NCBI GenBank assembly: GCA_900318145.1
Contig: ONJM01000018.1
Coordinates: 1-64,000 of the forward strand
Length of the DNA stretch: 64,000 nucleotides
DNA from: an uncultured Eubacteriales bacterium
Lineage (GTDB): Bacteria; Bacillota; Clostridia; Christensenellales; Aristaeellaceae
Direction of reading: 5' to 3'
Under the pieces are notes generated by a model. The model was not told the origin of the DNA and searched no databases. It saw only the letters and a list, made by a program, of their open reading frames with translations. The position numbers and the translations under genes are program-made. This document shows, one piece after another, positions 15,470 to 24,837 of the stretch (within the stretch, counting starts at the first letter, position 1; every line of letters begins with the position of its first letter).

Positions 15470-16168
15470 ATGATTACCGAAGAAATCCGGAAAGAACTGA
15501 ACCGCCTGCAGGACCTGCGGTACCGGGACCTGCAGATCCGGACCATTCCGACTGTGCGGCCGGAGACGATCATCGGCGTGCGCACGCCGGAGCTGCGGAG
15601 GATGGCAAAGCAATTCAGCGGAACGGAAGAAACAAACACCTTCCTGAACGACCTGCCGCATTCATATTTTGAGGAGAACCAGCTGCACGCGTTCATTCTT
15701 TCCGGCATGAAGGACTACGCGGAATGCGTCCGGGAGCTGAACCGGTTCCTGCCGTATGTGGACAACTGGGCTACCTGCGATCAGATGTCTCCCCGGGTAT
15801 TCCGGAAACACCGGAAAGAGCTGCAGCGGGAAATCATGCAGTGGATCCGGTCTGATAAAGCCTATACGATCCGCTTCGGTGTCGGCATGCTGATGGAGCA
15901 CTACCTGGACGAAGACTTCGACGCCGTGTATCCGGAGACTGTCGCGTCCCTCCGTTCGGAAGAATATTACGTCAACATGATGATTGCCTGGTATTTTGCC
16001 ACCGCCCTGGCGAAACAGTATGAGACCGTCCTGCCGTACCTGGAAAACCGCCGGCTGGACGCCTGGACGCACAACAGGACGATCCAGAAAGCAGTGGAAA
16101 GCTACCGGATCACGCCGGAACAGAAAGCTTACCTGAAAACCCTGAAGGTCAGGCTGAAAGTTATATGA
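15470..16168 (+). CDS. DNA alkylation repair protein, AlkD-like
   Basis: The 232-residue all-helical protein fits the AlkD family of HEAT-repeat DNA glycosylases, which remove positively charged alkylated bases such as 3-methyladenine and 7-methylguanine without flipping them. Family features visible are GVRTPELRRMAKQF, a conserved FLPYVDNWATCDQM segment containing the catalytic aspartate region, and the AYTIRFGVGMLMEHY helix pair. The ribosome binding site AAAGGAAAC precedes ATG 15470. It starts 39 bases after the prophage gene and appears to be the first chromosomal gene; it might have its own promoter but none is clear. Confidence 0.85.
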   Translation: MITEEIRKELNRLQDLRYRDLQIRTIPTVRPETIIGVRTPELRRMAKQFSGTEETNTFLNDLPHSYFEENQLHAFILSGMKDYAECVRELNRFLPYVDNWATCDQMSPRVFRKHRKELQREIMQWIRSDKAYTIRFGVGMLMEHYLDEDFDAVYPETVASLRSEEYYVNMMIAWYFATALAKQYETVLPYLENRRLDAWTHNRTIQKAVESYRITPEQKAYLKTLKVRLKVI

Positions 16169-16308
16169 TACGATCACTATACACACTTTTTATATATTCA
16201 ACTTCCCCGAGTATCTTTCATTGAACCAATCAGGAAGTATTTTCACAAGTTTCTGCAATCTCGCCATTTTTCGGATAACCGCACGGAAACCGTCCGGGAA
16301 AAACCAGA

Positions 16309-16338
16309 TTACAGCCGAACTTTTCCTCCTTGTATAAT
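16309..16338 (+). promoter_or_regulatory. Promoter of the FN3/zinc-ribbon gene
   Basis: TTACAG (16309-16314), 18 bases, TATAAT (16333-16338); then 52 bases to ATG 16391. The -10 box is perfect, the -35 box is weak. Confidence 0.55.
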
Positions 16339-16390
16339 GCAGTTGTCAGCAGGAAACAAACCACTGCATTACATGAAGGAGGTTATCCAT

Positions 16391-17374
16391 ATGAAGCGCG
16401 TTCTCTCCATCCTTATCACCCTGGTTCTCCTGATCAGCCTCTCGATCCCAGCCTTGTCCCTGGCGGAAACACCTGCGACTCCCTCGATCAAGTCCGCAAG
16501 TACGTCTCCCACTTCCGTCACTGTTTCCTGGGGAGCTGTCAAAGGTGCTCTCTGGTATCAGGTCGCCTGGGGCAAGAAGGGTGTCTCTGATCTCCTGGAC
16601 AAGACCGCAACCACCACGGGCACCAGCCTGAAGGCAGCAGGCCTGAGTGAAAACACGACCTATGCTTTCCGGGTTCGCGCCTGTTACAAGAACGGCACTT
16701 CCACTAAGTACACATCCTGGTCCGCCAAGAAGTTCGTTACCACCGGTATCACCGAGCCCGCCGTTCCGTCGATTACCTCCATTTCATATTCAAACGGCAA
16801 GGTAACTCTCGGCTGGAGCATGGACAGCCACGCGAGAGGTTACGAAGTCTCCTGGTCGGAAAAAGGCGCCCTGATTCCCTGGGGTAGTCCGAAGGATGTC
16901 GGGAAGGTAAAGTCAGCGACCATTACGAACCGCATCATTACCGGCACCACGATGGCCTTCCGGGTCCGCGCCTATTGGGTGGAAGGTACCAGCCTGAAGT
17001 ATACATCCTGGTCCGCTACCAAGTATGTGAAGACTTCCGGCAGTGCCAGCACCGGTTACTGGACAGCCTGGAGCGACTGGACCACGAGCCGGAAGACCGT
17101 TACAGGCAGCATGCAGGAAAAAATCCGGCACCACATGTGGGCAGCGAAGTGCAAAAACTGCGGCACCCACAACCCTTACTGGGGATCCAATATCAAGTGC
17201 AGCAAGTGCGGCAAAAAGCTGTCCTCTTCCAATGTGCAGCATGTGAACGTCTACCCCACCACCAAGCCTTCTCTGAAGACCATCTCCGGCCGGAAGAACG
17301 GCGGAAAGGTGGACGGCAAGAATTACTGGTATTGTGAACCCCAGTACAGCTACCGGTACTGGAAGACCAAGTAA
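16391..17374 (+). CDS. Secreted protein with two FN3 domains and a C-terminal zinc ribbon
   Basis: The 327-residue protein has a clear signal peptide (MKRVLSILITLVLLISLSIP, cleavage probably after SLA), two fibronectin III domains (about residues 26-118 and 120-220, with paired TSWSAKK/TSWSATK endings), and a tail with AAKCKNCGTHNPYWG and IKCSKCGKKL, a four-cysteine zinc-ribbon-like module. ATG 16391 is fixed by AAGGAGG nine bases upstream; the open frame extends 18 codons further without support. FN3 domains usually act as spacers or carbohydrate/protein-binding modules outside the cell. A zinc ribbon on an exported protein is unusual. The function is unknown. Confidence 0.75.
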   Translation: MKRVLSILITLVLLISLSIPALSLAETPATPSIKSASTSPTSVTVSWGAVKGALWYQVAWGKKGVSDLLDKTATTTGTSLKAAGLSENTTYAFRVRACYKNGTSTKYTSWSAKKFVTTGITEPAVPSITSISYSNGKVTLGWSMDSHARGYEVSWSEKGALIPWGSPKDVGKVKSATITNRIITGTTMAFRVRAYWVEGTSLKYTSWSATKYVKTSGSASTGYWTAWSDWTTSRKTVTGSMQEKIRHHMWAAKCKNCGTHNPYWGSNIKCSKCGKKLSSSNVQHVNVYPTTKPSLKTISGRKNGGKVDGKNYWYCEPQYSYRYWKTK

Positions 17375-17403
17375 TTCTTCCGGATCACAGAAACACCGGA
17401 ACA

Positions 17404-17440
17404 GCCGGGCGGGATTTCCCGCCCGGCATATTCTTGTTTC
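17404..17440 (+). terminator. Intrinsic terminator
   Basis: GCCGGGCGGGA (17404-17414) pairs perfectly with TCCCGCCCGGC (17417-17427), followed by ATATTCTTGTTT. It lies 30 bases after the FN3/zinc-ribbon gene. Confidence 0.8.
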
Positions 17441-17634
17441 ACTAACCCCCCACGTCAGGCATGGAATTCGGGGAAGTTATAGCTTTGTGTATGATAGGAA
17501 AACTCCTTTTGCGTCGCTGGAGGAAAAATACCGGAATATACGGTCCTGAAAAGAACGGATGATACCGGTATTCGTGATGTAAGAGCCGATCCGGACATCT
17601 TTAATCTCTGTGTTTCTCAATTGAGGTTGACATT

Positions 17635-20600
17635 TTAGTAACTGGGATAACCATATCCGAAAATAGAGCTGTTTGTCCTGCTATACTCACAATAAGCCAC
17701 ACTGTTGTCGGAGTTTCCTTCTATCGTATACACTTTATTATCATCGAAATCATATACAAGCCCAGTGTGATATATTGAAGACCAGGTTTTTCCGTTTCCG
17801 AAGAATATCTGAGCGCCTATTTTCGGGGTAGTTCCAGTATTCTTGAAATAATTATATGAATATCCTGTTCCCGCTCCGGCTGACTTCTCTGGTTGACATA
17901 GGAGTTTTAAGGCTTCTTCATAACCAAAAGTCTGCACAAAGCACCAGTCAACGAACATGTCGCACCACTCATATCCATTCTTGGAACCATTATAGAATTC
18001 AATTTTGTATTTACGAAGGTCATCAAAAAACTGTGCGTATTTGGTATAATTGCCTGATCCGCTGTTAGCTTCTTTACTGTTAAGCTGATTGTTACTCTTC
18101 TTTTCTTTATAGCCTATTTCATTCTTTGCAGTCGCTATAACGTCATTCGCGTTTGATCCTGCTTTATTGATTGTAATTTTATAAGAAACTGATTTGCTTG
18201 ATTCATATCCGATTGCTGTTACAACAACCGTATAATCGCCGGGCGTAATGTTTGCCTCCGGATAGAACCTTACTATATAATTTGTATTATCATAGCTATA
18301 GCCCCATCCTTTATCGATTTTTCCGAAATCTCCTGCTCCGTCAAACAACCATGTGGATTTATATCCTTGCTTCGTATGCCTGTTGTCATCATGATCCCAT
18401 TTTTCCTGCACCTTAAAGCCTTTGAATTCAAACTTGAAGGAATGGGCTTTTTTGGCGGTGAAGGGAATAGCAAAGCTTGATTCTCCGCTGTTGACAACAG
18501 GTAATGGACTCTGTTGTATAACGTTTAGTGTTACACCTTCTGCTGAAGCCGACTGCACAGTAAACGTCAGCGCATCCGTCTGAGCGACTAAATGATCGTT
18601 ACTGTTGTATCCTCCGACCCACACCCGGTAGGAAACACCTTCCTGCAGGTACGAAGAAATCGAATAACTGTCGATGTTCCCCACATCCGCCGGCTTTCCT
18701 TCCTCGCCGATCACACGCGTACCGGATGCTTTGCACATGGATATTTTATAGGATTTGGCGCTGGCGGTCTTTGCCCAGGACAGCGTACCCAGGTTTGCTT
18801 TCGTATCCATGCCGCCTTCAGAAAGGCTGCCGAAGCTGCCTGTAAAACTCAGTTGTTCCGTCGTGCCTGTTCTTCCGGCGCTTACTGTACTTGCGCTGCT
18901 GCTGACAGCCGATCCGGATACTGTCTTGCGGGCGTATACCCTGTAATAATACGTCGTCCCGGATTCCAGACCTTCGTCACTGAAGGAACAGACTCCTGCA
19001 GCAGTTGTTTTTGCGTCGGTCCAGCCGCTTGTGCCGTTTTTCGACCTTTGAATCAGATATGTCGCACCGGAAACCGGATTCCAGGAGACCTTCAGTGTCT
19101 GAGGATCGATCGCCTCTATTTTCAGTCCGGTAGGCACAGGGACGGTTGTCTGTTTAATACTGACTGTGACTGTCTGGCTTGCTCCGCAGTCAGAGCATTT
19201 AATTGTCAGTTTGCCAGTCTTTGCGGAACTTAAGGAAGCAGATGTTACTTTCGCTGTAACAGTCGCGTTGCTCTTTGTATATGTCAGCCAGGAAGCATCG
19301 CTGGAGACCGTATAGCCGCTGACGCCTTGGACGATGATTTCCCTGCTGAGCTCGCTGGCGGAGGGCTCCCAGTAGATCCGTGACAGCTGCATACTACATT
19401 CATTGGACGCGGACGCGTTCTGAATAACTTTCAGTTCCGCTTTGGCATTCCCGCATGTAAAGGCCACTTTTCCGGTCCTTGACGCGCTGCCCGTGTTTTT
19501 GCTCGCGCTGACAATGACACTGTTTCCGTTTGTTCCGGATGTTTTGGAAAGGGTGATCCAGCTTGCACTGGCTGCAGCAGACCAGCTCGCGGTGCTGTTG
19601 ACGGTTATGGCGGTCTGCGCAGCATCGATTGTGGGGATAACCCATTCCGTCGCGGAGATATGGACATTGTTTTCTTCAACTGTAACTCCGTGCGCTTCGA
19701 CAGCGATTCCTTTCGAAGCCGCAAACTGCTCAGCGTAGGATCCGCTGATACAGTGAATTGTCAGATTTGGGCAGTTGCTGAAAGCGTCATCCGCAATAAA
19801 TCTGACACTCTCCGGAAGATTGATGCTCTGCAGATTCGTACAATTGCTGAAAGCTTTGCTTTCGATCGTTAACAGGCTGCTTTTGCCCGCGTCAAATGTG
19901 CGCAGGAGTTTGTTTCCGGAAAAAGCCTCAGTTTCAATCGTGGTTATGGCCTGGGGCAGAACATAATGGATCCAGTCTTCGCGATCCGGTATTCTGATAT
20001 ATACATACTTTGACCAGCTGCTCTTGTATCCGTCCGCTTCCGCTTCAACCACGAATTTATACCATGTATTCGGCTGAACGTTTGCTCCGGCCAGAACAAA
20101 CTGACGTCCGACGGCGCCTGTCATACCCGACCAGGTTTTGGCAGCCTTTTCATTATCCGAATAGTTGGGTTCTCCGGACAGCTGTTTCACATAATATCTG
20201 TATCCTGTCGCGTTGTTTACTTTTGTCCAGGCCAGGCGGATATCATCCCCCGCCATAAGGTCTTCCTTTGCCGCTGGCGAAGTAATCACCGGCCGGCTGA
20301 GGCTGCTCTGCTCGCCTACATAAATATATACATAATTAGACCAGCTTGAAGAAGAGGCGTTGTATGCCTCAACCACAAACTTGTACCAGTAACCTGCTTC
20401 CACGTTGCCCGACGAGAGGGTATAGCTGAGATTTGTTCCGCGGTCAATCCGCCATGTCTTTACGCTCGGTTCATTCGCGTTGCTCGTGTCCGGATAACCG
20501 CTCAGTTTCTTGATATGAATCCGGTAACCCGTCGCACTGGATACCGATCCCCATTTTACGGAAATACCGCTGCCTTCAGTAAAATCATCATCCCAGTTTT

Positions 20601-21963
20601 GCGGGGAGGAAATAACAGGTTTTTCCAGATGTGCTTCGTCCAGGTAACAGTATACCCACTCTGACCAGGAAGAAGTCATGCCGTCCGCATGCGCTTCAAC
20701 CACAAATTTATACCAATAACCCGGTATTGCGTTGCCTGCCGCCAGTGTATATTTTGTTGTACTGGCATTTGTCGTCCCGTCCCAGGATTTCAATGCCGGT
20801 TCGTTAGTATTTGTCCGGTCCGGCATGCCGCTGAGACGCTTAATGTACCAATGGTATCCCTCAGCGCCGGTAACGGCGTCCCAATCGAACAGAATTGCCT
20901 GATTCCCGCTGTAGGTCGCCGTATTTGACGGAGACACTACTTTTGCTTTTGCCAGCTGGCCCGGCTCAACGTACGTATATACCCAGGAAGACCAGGAGGA
21001 GCTTACACCGCTCGCGTATGCCTCAACCACAAACTTATACCAGTAACCGCCCTTGACATTCGTTCCGCCGAGCGTGTAGTACAGCCGGCTGGAAGAAACG
21101 GATCCTTCCCATTTGTTGATATATGCCTCATCCTGGTTGTTCCGGTCAGGCGCGCCGGACAGCTGCTTTATGTAATACCTGTATCCATCCGCTCCGGATA
21201 CGGCATTCCACTGCAGCTTAATGTCTGTTCCCGCGGAACAGGTTCCGCTGTCAGACGGATTGGTAATTACCGGCTTGCTCAGGTTGCCCACAAGTGTTTT
21301 AAAGCTTTTTGCCGACGTATATTCTTCCCCGGCTTCATTTTCCGCGTATGCGCGATAGTAATATGTCGTATTGGGAGAAAGCCCTGTGATCTGGGCTGTT
21401 TTTGTACCTTTGGTTGTGGCACCGTAGCTGTACTGTTCCATTGAGCTGACGGAAGAAGACGTGCCGACATAGAAACCCCAGTCAGTGATATCAAACCCGT
21501 AATTCAGGTTGATATCCATACTCAGCACAGCACCGGTGGATGTAATGCTCTCTGCGCTGCCGTTGGTGATATCCGGCTCATGCGCCACATAAAAATCCAG
21601 TTGATCCTGGCTTAAGTAAGTATCAGCTGATTCGGATGCAACCGCGCCGACCCAGATATGGTAAGTCGCACTTTCTTCCGGCATATAGCTGGATATTTTG
21701 AAACTGGTATTCTCCGTATATGTTTTTTCAACAACAAGCGTATCCGTTGTTTTGTTTCTCAAAGCAATATAATATCCGGATGCGCCGGTAACGGAATTCC
21801 ATCTCGCTGTAATTGAATCATCCCATGACCATACCGACCACGCATCCGGATTTGAAATCGTCAATGTGGAACTTGCCGCCAGAGCGGAATCAATGAATAA
21901 AAACCCGCTTATTAAAACACAGCATACCAATAAACAAACCGCAAGCCGTCTGACGATATTCAT
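17635..21963 (-). CDS. Giant secreted FN3/LRR_5/BACON protein with C-terminal CHAP-type hydrolase
   Basis: The 1442-residue protein has a signal peptide (residues 1-29), then an array of about six FN3-like domains (30-660) of which four are close copies with the motif GYWYKFVVEAYASG, one BspA-type LRR_5 block (about 670-770, SINLPESVRFIADDAF), two BACON-like domains (about 775-945, with SWITLSKTSGTNGNS), two more FN3-like domains (about 950-1140), a linker domain, and a CHAP-type domain (about 1273-1442). In the last, GYEWCDMFVDWCF carries the candidate nucleophile cysteine and YHTGLVYDFDD the histidine. CHAP domains cleave peptidoglycan amide bonds, so this may be a wall-processing or anti-bacterial surface enzyme. 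AGGAGG precedes ATG 21963. It is convergent with the preceding gene. Confidence 0.8.
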   Translation of the reverse strand: MNIVRRLAVCLLVCCVLISGFLFIDSALAASSTLTISNPDAWSVWSWDDSITARWNSVTGASGYYIALRNKTTDTLVVEKTYTENTSFKISSYMPEESATYHIWVGAVASESADTYLSQDQLDFYVAHEPDITNGSAESITSTGAVLSMDINLNYGFDITDWGFYVGTSSSVSSMEQYSYGATTKGTKTAQITGLSPNTTYYYRAYAENEAGEEYTSAKSFKTLVGNLSKPVITNPSDSGTCSAGTDIKLQWNAVSGADGYRYYIKQLSGAPDRNNQDEAYINKWEGSVSSSRLYYTLGGTNVKGGYWYKFVVEAYASGVSSSWSSWVYTYVEPGQLAKAKVVSPSNTATYSGNQAILFDWDAVTGAEGYHWYIKRLSGMPDRTNTNEPALKSWDGTTNASTTKYTLAAGNAIPGYWYKFVVEAHADGMTSSWSEWVYCYLDEAHLEKPVISSPQNWDDDFTEGSGISVKWGSVSSATGYRIHIKKLSGYPDTSNANEPSVKTWRIDRGTNLSYTLSSGNVEAGYWYKFVVEAYNASSSSWSNYVYIYVGEQSSLSRPVITSPAAKEDLMAGDDIRLAWTKVNNATGYRYYVKQLSGEPNYSDNEKAAKTWSGMTGAVGRQFVLAGANVQPNTWYKFVVEAEADGYKSSWSKYVYIRIPDREDWIHYVLPQAITTIETEAFSGNKLLRTFDAGKSSLLTIESKAFSNCTNLQSINLPESVRFIADDAFSNCPNLTIHCISGSYAEQFAASKGIAVEAHGVTVEENNVHISATEWVIPTIDAAQTAITVNSTASWSAAASASWITLSKTSGTNGNSVIVSASKNTGSASRTGKVAFTCGNAKAELKVIQNASASNECSMQLSRIYWEPSASELSREIIVQGVSGYTVSSDASWLTYTKSNATVTAKVTSASLSSAKTGKLTIKCSDCGASQTVTVSIKQTTVPVPTGLKIEAIDPQTLKVSWNPVSGATYLIQRSKNGTSGWTDAKTTAAGVCSFSDEGLESGTTYYYRVYARKTVSGSAVSSSASTVSAGRTGTTEQLSFTGSFGSLSEGGMDTKANLGTLSWAKTASAKSYKISMCKASGTRVIGEEGKPADVGNIDSYSISSYLQEGVSYRVWVGGYNSNDHLVAQTDALTFTVQSASAEGVTLNVIQQSPLPVVNSGESSFAIPFTAKKAHSFKFEFKGFKVQEKWDHDDNRHTKQGYKSTWLFDGAGDFGKIDKGWGYSYDNTNYIVRFYPEANITPGDYTVVVTAIGYESSKSVSYKITINKAGSNANDVIATAKNEIGYKEKKSNNQLNSKEANSGSGNYTKYAQFFDDLRKYKIEFYNGSKNGYEWCDMFVDWCFVQTFGYEEALKLLCQPEKSAGAGTGYSYNYFKNTGTTPKIGAQIFFGNGKTWSSIYHTGLVYDFDDNKVYTIEGNSDNSVAYCEYSRTNSSIFGYGYPSY

Positions 21964-21991
21964 TTCTATATCCTCCTTTTTTCATGGAATC

Positions 21992-22021
21992 ATTATAGAA
22001 TGCAGGAGGAATTATTGTCAA
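21992..22021 (-). promoter_or_regulatory. Promoter of the giant FN3/CHAP gene
   Basis: On the minus strand TTGACA (22021-22016), 18 bases, TATAAT (21997-21992), about 29 bases before the start codon with AGGAGG between them. Confidence 0.75.
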
Positions 22022-22116
22022 ATATTTCCTTTTTGGTTTGTTACATTCTTGATGACTGGCCATCAAATATAAACCGGGCACAATTATCAAATATTGAGAA
22101 GTTGATATATTTTCCA

Positions 22117-22145
22117 TTGAAGATATTACCATCATAGAGTATAAT
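22117..22145 (+). promoter_or_regulatory. Promoter of the TPR/FN3 paralogue operon
   Basis: TTGAAG (22117-22122), 17 bases, TATAAT (22140-22145); the untranslated leader to ATG 22308 is about 155 bases. Confidence 0.65.
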
Positions 22146-22307
22146 AATTTAGATTTATGCGAAATAGATTATATAACATCGGATTAATTGCACAGTATAA
22201 ACTGCGGATTCTTTATATTTCAGGCGAAGTGTATTAGTATCAATTCAGGTACTAAATCCAGAAAGCCTGTATTATCCGGTTGCCTTTTATCGGGGAGGAT
22301 ATGCGAA

Positions 22308-23519
22308 ATGAAGGATTATCTGAAAGGACTAGCTTGTATGCTGTTGTGTATGTGCCTTCTGACAGGTATATGCACCGCGGAACAGGTGATCAATCCGAGT
22401 TTTACTTTTGATAATTTTATTGAGGAAGTTCAGGCAGAGAATTATGAACAAGCACTGAGAATGTATGAGGAACTTCAGGAAGAATACGATTATTCGACCA
22501 CAATTCCTGAATTTCCCGTGTATGAGATATATGTGAGGGGACTTCTGGCGCTGAATAATGGGGATCTGGAAGAAGCCCTCGCGCAGATTGAGCTGGCGCA
22601 GAGGGTCGGCGGGACGAATGGCGTTGATTTTCCGGATCATGAAGGACTTGTTCCCTGTACGATAATCATTGCTTATCTGAAGGGACGTATCGCGTTTGAC
22701 AAAAAAGAATACCAGACTGCGCTGGAATATCTTGACGAGTGTACGAATTACAGAGATACCAATAAACTGAAAATAAGGATACTGGAAATTGAAGCGGAAC
22801 CGGACAGATATTGTCTTACAGGCACAGAAACGACGGATACAACCGCAGTTCTCTCCTGGACGGATTCTGAAGCAGCGGATCGATACAGCGTCGTCTATTC
22901 ATGCGGCAGAAAACAAGAGCAGATGGTCCAGACTGCCGAATGCAGCGTAACACTGGAGGAATTGCTTCCTGAAACGGAGTATTCGGTGAGCGTCATTGCT
23001 GAAGATGGTTCAACGGAGAGCCTGACAACCAGAATTGAAACAAAACAGGCGGAAGGGCTTCATGGTTCCATTCGGGCAGACGGAAGAGGATATCTTCGCT
23101 TCTATGAGGCAAACAAAGCGGAAAAGTATACTTTTTCGCAGATGAGCAACAGAAATATGATTCATGACGCTGAATCCATGAAAGATTCCGAGGGAACGGA
23201 TACCGGACTGATCGGCGTTAATGTCAGGCAGGGATTTGCAAAGGGCAGTTATCTGTATGACTATTATATCCCATTATCCAATACGGATGAAACGAGGACA
23301 TCCTTCTCCTGGACGATGATTTTGCGGATGGCACACGGGAACGATAAAACGGAAGACACTACTGGCTTTGATGTTTATTCCGTAACCGGAACATCAGAAG
23401 CGCCGAAGGCGAGAAAAAGTATTCAAAGTCTGTACCGTTTTGATCAGGTTCAGGATTTGCTTGCCAGGCATTTTGAGGCTTATGAAAAAAAAATGGGAGG
23501 AAGGCGCGGGAATCATTGA
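22308..23519 (+). CDS. Secreted TPR/FN3 protein, paralogue 1, frameshifted near its end
   Basis: The 403-residue protein has a signal peptide (MKDYLKGLACMLLCMCLLTG), TPR-like helical repeats (about residues 30-155; NYEQALRMYEELQEEY, EYQTALEYLDECTNYRDTNK), an FN3 domain (about 165-250) and a C-terminal domain shared with the next gene. The reading frame leaves the homologous track at a run of nine A (23485-23493) and ends MGGRRGNH. In the alternative frame the sequence continues KWEEGAGIIELYIDGMYVD to a stop at 23575-23577 and aligns with the end of paralogue 2 (KGWPYDTDLIIEFYSGD). So one A is extra, by mutation, sequencing error or designed slippage. GGGGAGG precedes ATG 22308; the open frame upstream to 22188 has no support. 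Confidence 0.7.
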   Translation: MKDYLKGLACMLLCMCLLTGICTAEQVINPSFTFDNFIEEVQAENYEQALRMYEELQEEYDYSTTIPEFPVYEIYVRGLLALNNGDLEEALAQIELAQRVGGTNGVDFPDHEGLVPCTIIIAYLKGRIAFDKKEYQTALEYLDECTNYRDTNKLKIRILEIEAEPDRYCLTGTETTDTTAVLSWTDSEAADRYSVVYSCGRKQEQMVQTAECSVTLEELLPETEYSVSVIAEDGSTESLTTRIETKQAEGLHGSIRADGRGYLRFYEANKAEKYTFSQMSNRNMIHDAESMKDSEGTDTGLIGVNVRQGFAKGSYLYDYYIPLSNTDETRTSFSWTMILRMAHGNDKTEDTTGFDVYSVTGTSEAPKARKSIQSLYRFDQVQDLLARHFEAYEKKMGGRRGNH

Positions 23520-23592
23520 ACTGTATATAGACGGAATGTATGTGGATAGAATTGAGATTTGCATTGTTATACAGTAAGGGGTGTAAAGAGGA

Positions 23593-24825
23593 ATGAGGCG
23601 ACTGACAGCGCTGATTCTATTGTTCTGTTGTTTGCTGCTTTCCTGCGGATCAGCGGCGGCAGAAAGCATGCTTGATTATAATGAAGCTGTTCAACAGATG
23701 ATGGATCTGTTTGACCAACGTGATTATCAGGGTGTCATCGAGATATATGATGAGATCTGCAGGGAATGGCCGGATCCGCTGGAGCGGCAGGGAAGCATTG
23801 ATAACTATGCCCAGTACGCCAGGGCGCGGCTAGCGGTTGAGCAGCATGATTATAATTCGGCGATTCTGATTTTAAGCACGCTGGGCAATTTCCCGTCAGC
23901 GGACGAGCCGCTGAACGCAGCACGACTGCAGATCTATTGTGAAGCTCAGCGATTTCTGACATTCCACCTGTATGAAGAAGCGCTGAAAAAGTTTATGGCG
24001 TGTAATGGAATTCTGGATTCCGCACGGATGGTTGAGTTGCTGAGCAGTGAAGAACAGGAAACAATATATAATTTCAGTGCGGTATGCGGCAGCAATTCCG
24101 CGACGCTGAGCTGGGTGGATCTGGAGCCGGATACTGACAGCTACTTTATTACCTATATGCCAAAAGACGTTGAATCCGGTGCGAAAACGGAACAGTCCAG
24201 CAATCAGTTGCTGGTCCTGACGGATCTGATTCCGAGGACCACATATTCCGCATACCTGATACCCGTAAAAAACGGCATTGCTTCCGGGCTGAGCGCGGCA
24301 ATTGAGTTTTCTACCGGGACACCTCAGAAATCCACCGGGGCTAAGGTAAAGGAGTTTGCACTGTTCGCGTACGACAGAAAATCCAAAGAGGAATATCTCA
24401 GGCCGTTTAAAGAAAAAAGCGAAAATATATACCTGAAAGCGGTTATTGATAAAAAGAAGAGATCGATTTTGAAGGACAGTGTATGGGAAGTGGAAGAGGA
24501 ACTTGCTCTTCCGATCAGTGATATGGCATTTGCTGATACAGGATACATTGTTTATTTTTCCTGGTCGCAGAAAATCAATCCCGGCGAAACAATCCGGGCA
24601 GTGATCAGAAGCGAGAACGGCGAGAATAAAAACCTGGTTTATGCGACGGACGTGCCGGTGTTCTATAAGGCCGGTATCGCTGATGCAGGTTTTTATCTGG
24701 ACGAACTGCTGGATGCGATGTACGCTAATCAGAAGGGATGGCCATATGATACAGATTTGATTATTGAGTTTTATTCGGGGGATACGCTGCTCTGTCAGGA
24801 AAGTTATCATCTGGTTGCGGAATAA
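23593..24825 (+). CDS. Secreted TPR/FN3 protein, paralogue 2
   Basis: The 410-residue protein is a paralogue of the preceding one: signal peptide with a lipobox-like LLLSCGSAAAE (a possible lipoprotein, cysteine near residue 17), TPR-like repeats (about 25-150; DYQGVIEIYDEICREW), a weak FN3 domain with CGSNSATLSWVDLEPDTDSY, and a C-terminal domain ending IIEFYSGDTLLCQESYHLVAE. AGAGG precedes ATG 23593. It starts 16 bases after the frameshift-corrected end of paralogue 1, so both are probably one transcript. Its role is unknown; TPR plus FN3 suggests a surface scaffold. Confidence 0.7.
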   Translation: MRRLTALILLFCCLLLSCGSAAAESMLDYNEAVQQMMDLFDQRDYQGVIEIYDEICREWPDPLERQGSIDNYAQYARARLAVEQHDYNSAILILSTLGNFPSADEPLNAARLQIYCEAQRFLTFHLYEEALKKFMACNGILDSARMVELLSSEEQETIYNFSAVCGSNSATLSWVDLEPDTDSYFITYMPKDVESGAKTEQSSNQLLVLTDLIPRTTYSAYLIPVKNGIASGLSAAIEFSTGTPQKSTGAKVKEFALFAYDRKSKEEYLRPFKEKSENIYLKAVIDKKKRSILKDSVWEVEEELALPISDMAFADTGYIVYFSWSQKINPGETIRAVIRSENGENKNLVYATDVPVFYKAGIADAGFYLDELLDAMYANQKGWPYDTDLIIEFYSGDTLLCQESYHLVAE

Positions 24826-24837
24826 CAAGCAGGAAAA

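Larger units (their letters stand above)
21964..22307. other. Divergent intergenic region with two promoters
   Basis: This 344-base A+T-rich gap separates the divergent giant FN3/CHAP gene and the TPR/FN3 gene. It contains the two promoters listed separately and no convincing small gene or RNA. Confidence 0.7.

Noticed and set aside
15430-15470. Prophage attachment site at the right edge
   Set aside because: No direct repeat partner can be identified because the left end is outside the window.
17334-17549. 71-codon plus-strand ORF across the terminator after the FN3/zinc-ribbon gene
   Set aside because: It overlaps the end of that gene and reads through a strong terminator hairpin.
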